Positions 62,812-64,000 of a DNA stretch of 64,000 bases are shown one piece after another. Origin of the DNA: Sphagnum compactum (lineage: Eukaryota; Bryophyta; Sphagnopsida; Sphagnales); the NCBI GenBank assembly GCA_965153455.1, contig OZ234494.1, positions 23,312,001 to 23,376,000 on the forward strand, read 5' to 3'. Position 1 is the stretch's first letter, and each line of letters opens with the position of its first letter. Position numbers and translations under genes: made by a program. The notes beneath the pieces are model-generated. The model saw only the letters and a list, made by a program, of their open reading frames with translations. It was not told where the DNA came from and did not search any database.

Positions 62812-64000
62812 AGAATATAAATAGGTTTCCATTATAACATCTTTATTCCCATCATCGCTCATGTTTATTAAGCCCCTTTGGGATAGGGAGGTCTGAAGTT
62901 AAATATTTTGTAATGAGCTTTGTTCAGGCTCTTTTTTTCCACATTGAACAATTTTGCATAAAACTACATAGTTTTCAATGTTGCACACAACCGTGTTGTT
63001 CTACTTGTTCTAAAAAGCAAAAGAAATAAAATTAACAATTTTTTTTTCTTTGCATGCTTATGTTGTCCCATCACCTATTCTGGTAGAGGATACCTACTAC
63101 TAGGATAGTTTTTAACATTGTGTAAAAATAATGTTACTTTTTATTTAATGTCGAGCTATATGGTTAAACTATTTAAACCTTGTGGCAAAACATAGTGTGC
63201 CACATTGACACCTAAACAATGTTCGTTTCGAGATATTTAACATCTTTGAGGGACTATTACATCCATGTCAACATTGGCATCAATTTTGATCTTAATTTAC
63301 CTTATTCAGACAATGTTAGTTTGAGGTTTCTTTTTCTATAACTATGTTCATGACTAATGTTGTAGCTTTTATGTTATTGTTGTTGTGTTTACATTGCATG
63401 AATTTTGGGATTTTAGGCTTTAGGTTTACTTTATTGTCAAGGCGAAACAACATTTTTTTTTTTCATAGGTCATCATTGTCATTGTTGTTGTTTTTCATTG
63501 AGTAAAAGCATAGAGCATAATAACATGCACAAATTGTTTTTAATTTGTTGGTTGCAATGATTTTCTCATTGTTAACAAAACTTCGATTTTTCAATACGTG
63601 CAAATGTCCCTAGTTGACTTAATTTTTAATCTTAAGTTTCTAGTATTATTTATGTTTAGTTGCATGTATCATTACAAAATTTGTTGTGATGCCCATGGAT
63701 AATTATATTCATCATTGCTTTAATTCCATGTCTCAAATTAGTTCCACTTCATATGACAAATTGTTTTGTTTTCACAAATTACTATGAATCAAACTTATGA
63801 CCATTCATTTCATCACTCTCGTATGTGTTTTTCATGTGTCAAAATCAACATTTAAAACACAACCATTGCAATCATAAAAGGATTTCATGGTCATTGCATT
63901 AGCCATCTTTCCCAAGTCACGTACAATGTTCAATTTTATCACTAATGACACTCATGATATCATAGACCCATCATAGGTTGTGGTTAATGGCTTCATAGAT

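Larger units (their letters stand above)
58661..64000. other. AT-rich intergenic DNA with three MITE-like copies
   Basis: No gene, tRNA or rRNA was recognised across about 5.3 kb. Copies C, D and E of the inverted-repeat element are annotated separately. Confidence 0.6.

Noticed and set aside
1-64000. tRNA, rRNA, CRISPR arrays, riboswitches, prokaryotic gene clusters
   Set aside because: Looked for but none recognised; the gene structure is that of a nuclear plant chromosome.

Overview
This window is nuclear DNA of a land plant. The evidence is GT-AG introns in most genes, a chloroplast transit peptide, and recognisable plant families: FEY-type SDR, mTERF4, RZ-1, DUF641/GIL1, plant HMGB and OTU7. 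Intergenic DNA is AT-rich and full of short tandem repeats and (GA)n/(CT)n microsatellites. Gene spacing is about 8 kb. The sequence alone does not identify the species; a non-seed plant (bryophyte, lycophyte or fern) is only a guess. No tRNA, rRNA, CRISPR array or prokaryotic operon was seen.

Layout. 1-6200: gene-poor, with a decayed DDE-transposase-like fragment and a purine-rich degenerate minisatellite. 6242-9317 (+): eight-exon FEY-type short-chain dehydrogenase, converging on a fifteen-exon 2-phosphoglycerate-kinase-like P-loop/ATP-cone gene (17709-10780, -) whose first intron is built of minisatellites. 17.9-25.4 kb: a repeat-rich desert. 27634-28603 (-): RZ-1-type RNA-binding protein. 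30477-33582 (-): DUF641 (GIL1/IRKI family) protein with a very long Ser-Pro-rich N-terminus. 34-40 kb: AT-rich with several tandem repeats and a MITE. 41289-43307 (+): mTERF4, converging on an HMG-box gene (47399-45352, -). That gene is divergent from an SNM1-type metallo-beta-lactamase/beta-CASP nuclease (49425-52685, +), which converges on an OTU7-like deubiquitinase with a SEC-C tail (58189-53499, -). 58.7-64 kb: AT-rich, with three more copies of a roughly 200-bp TIR element.

The genes are unrelated housekeeping and regulatory genes (chloroplast RNA processing, RNA binding, chromatin, DNA end processing, ubiquitin removal, phototropic/gravitropic signalling, lipid- or retinoid-like SDR chemistry). 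They do not form a pathway. Exon models were built by hand from splice signals, reading phase and remembered family consensus. I found no convincing new multi-gene system. The most interesting observations are local: a duplicated 3' splice-site region with a dead AG in FEY, a stopless multiple-of-three intron inside the RZ-1 RRM, possible cassette segments in the nuclease gene, an inverted-repeat element family, and an unusual density of young and old minisatellites.
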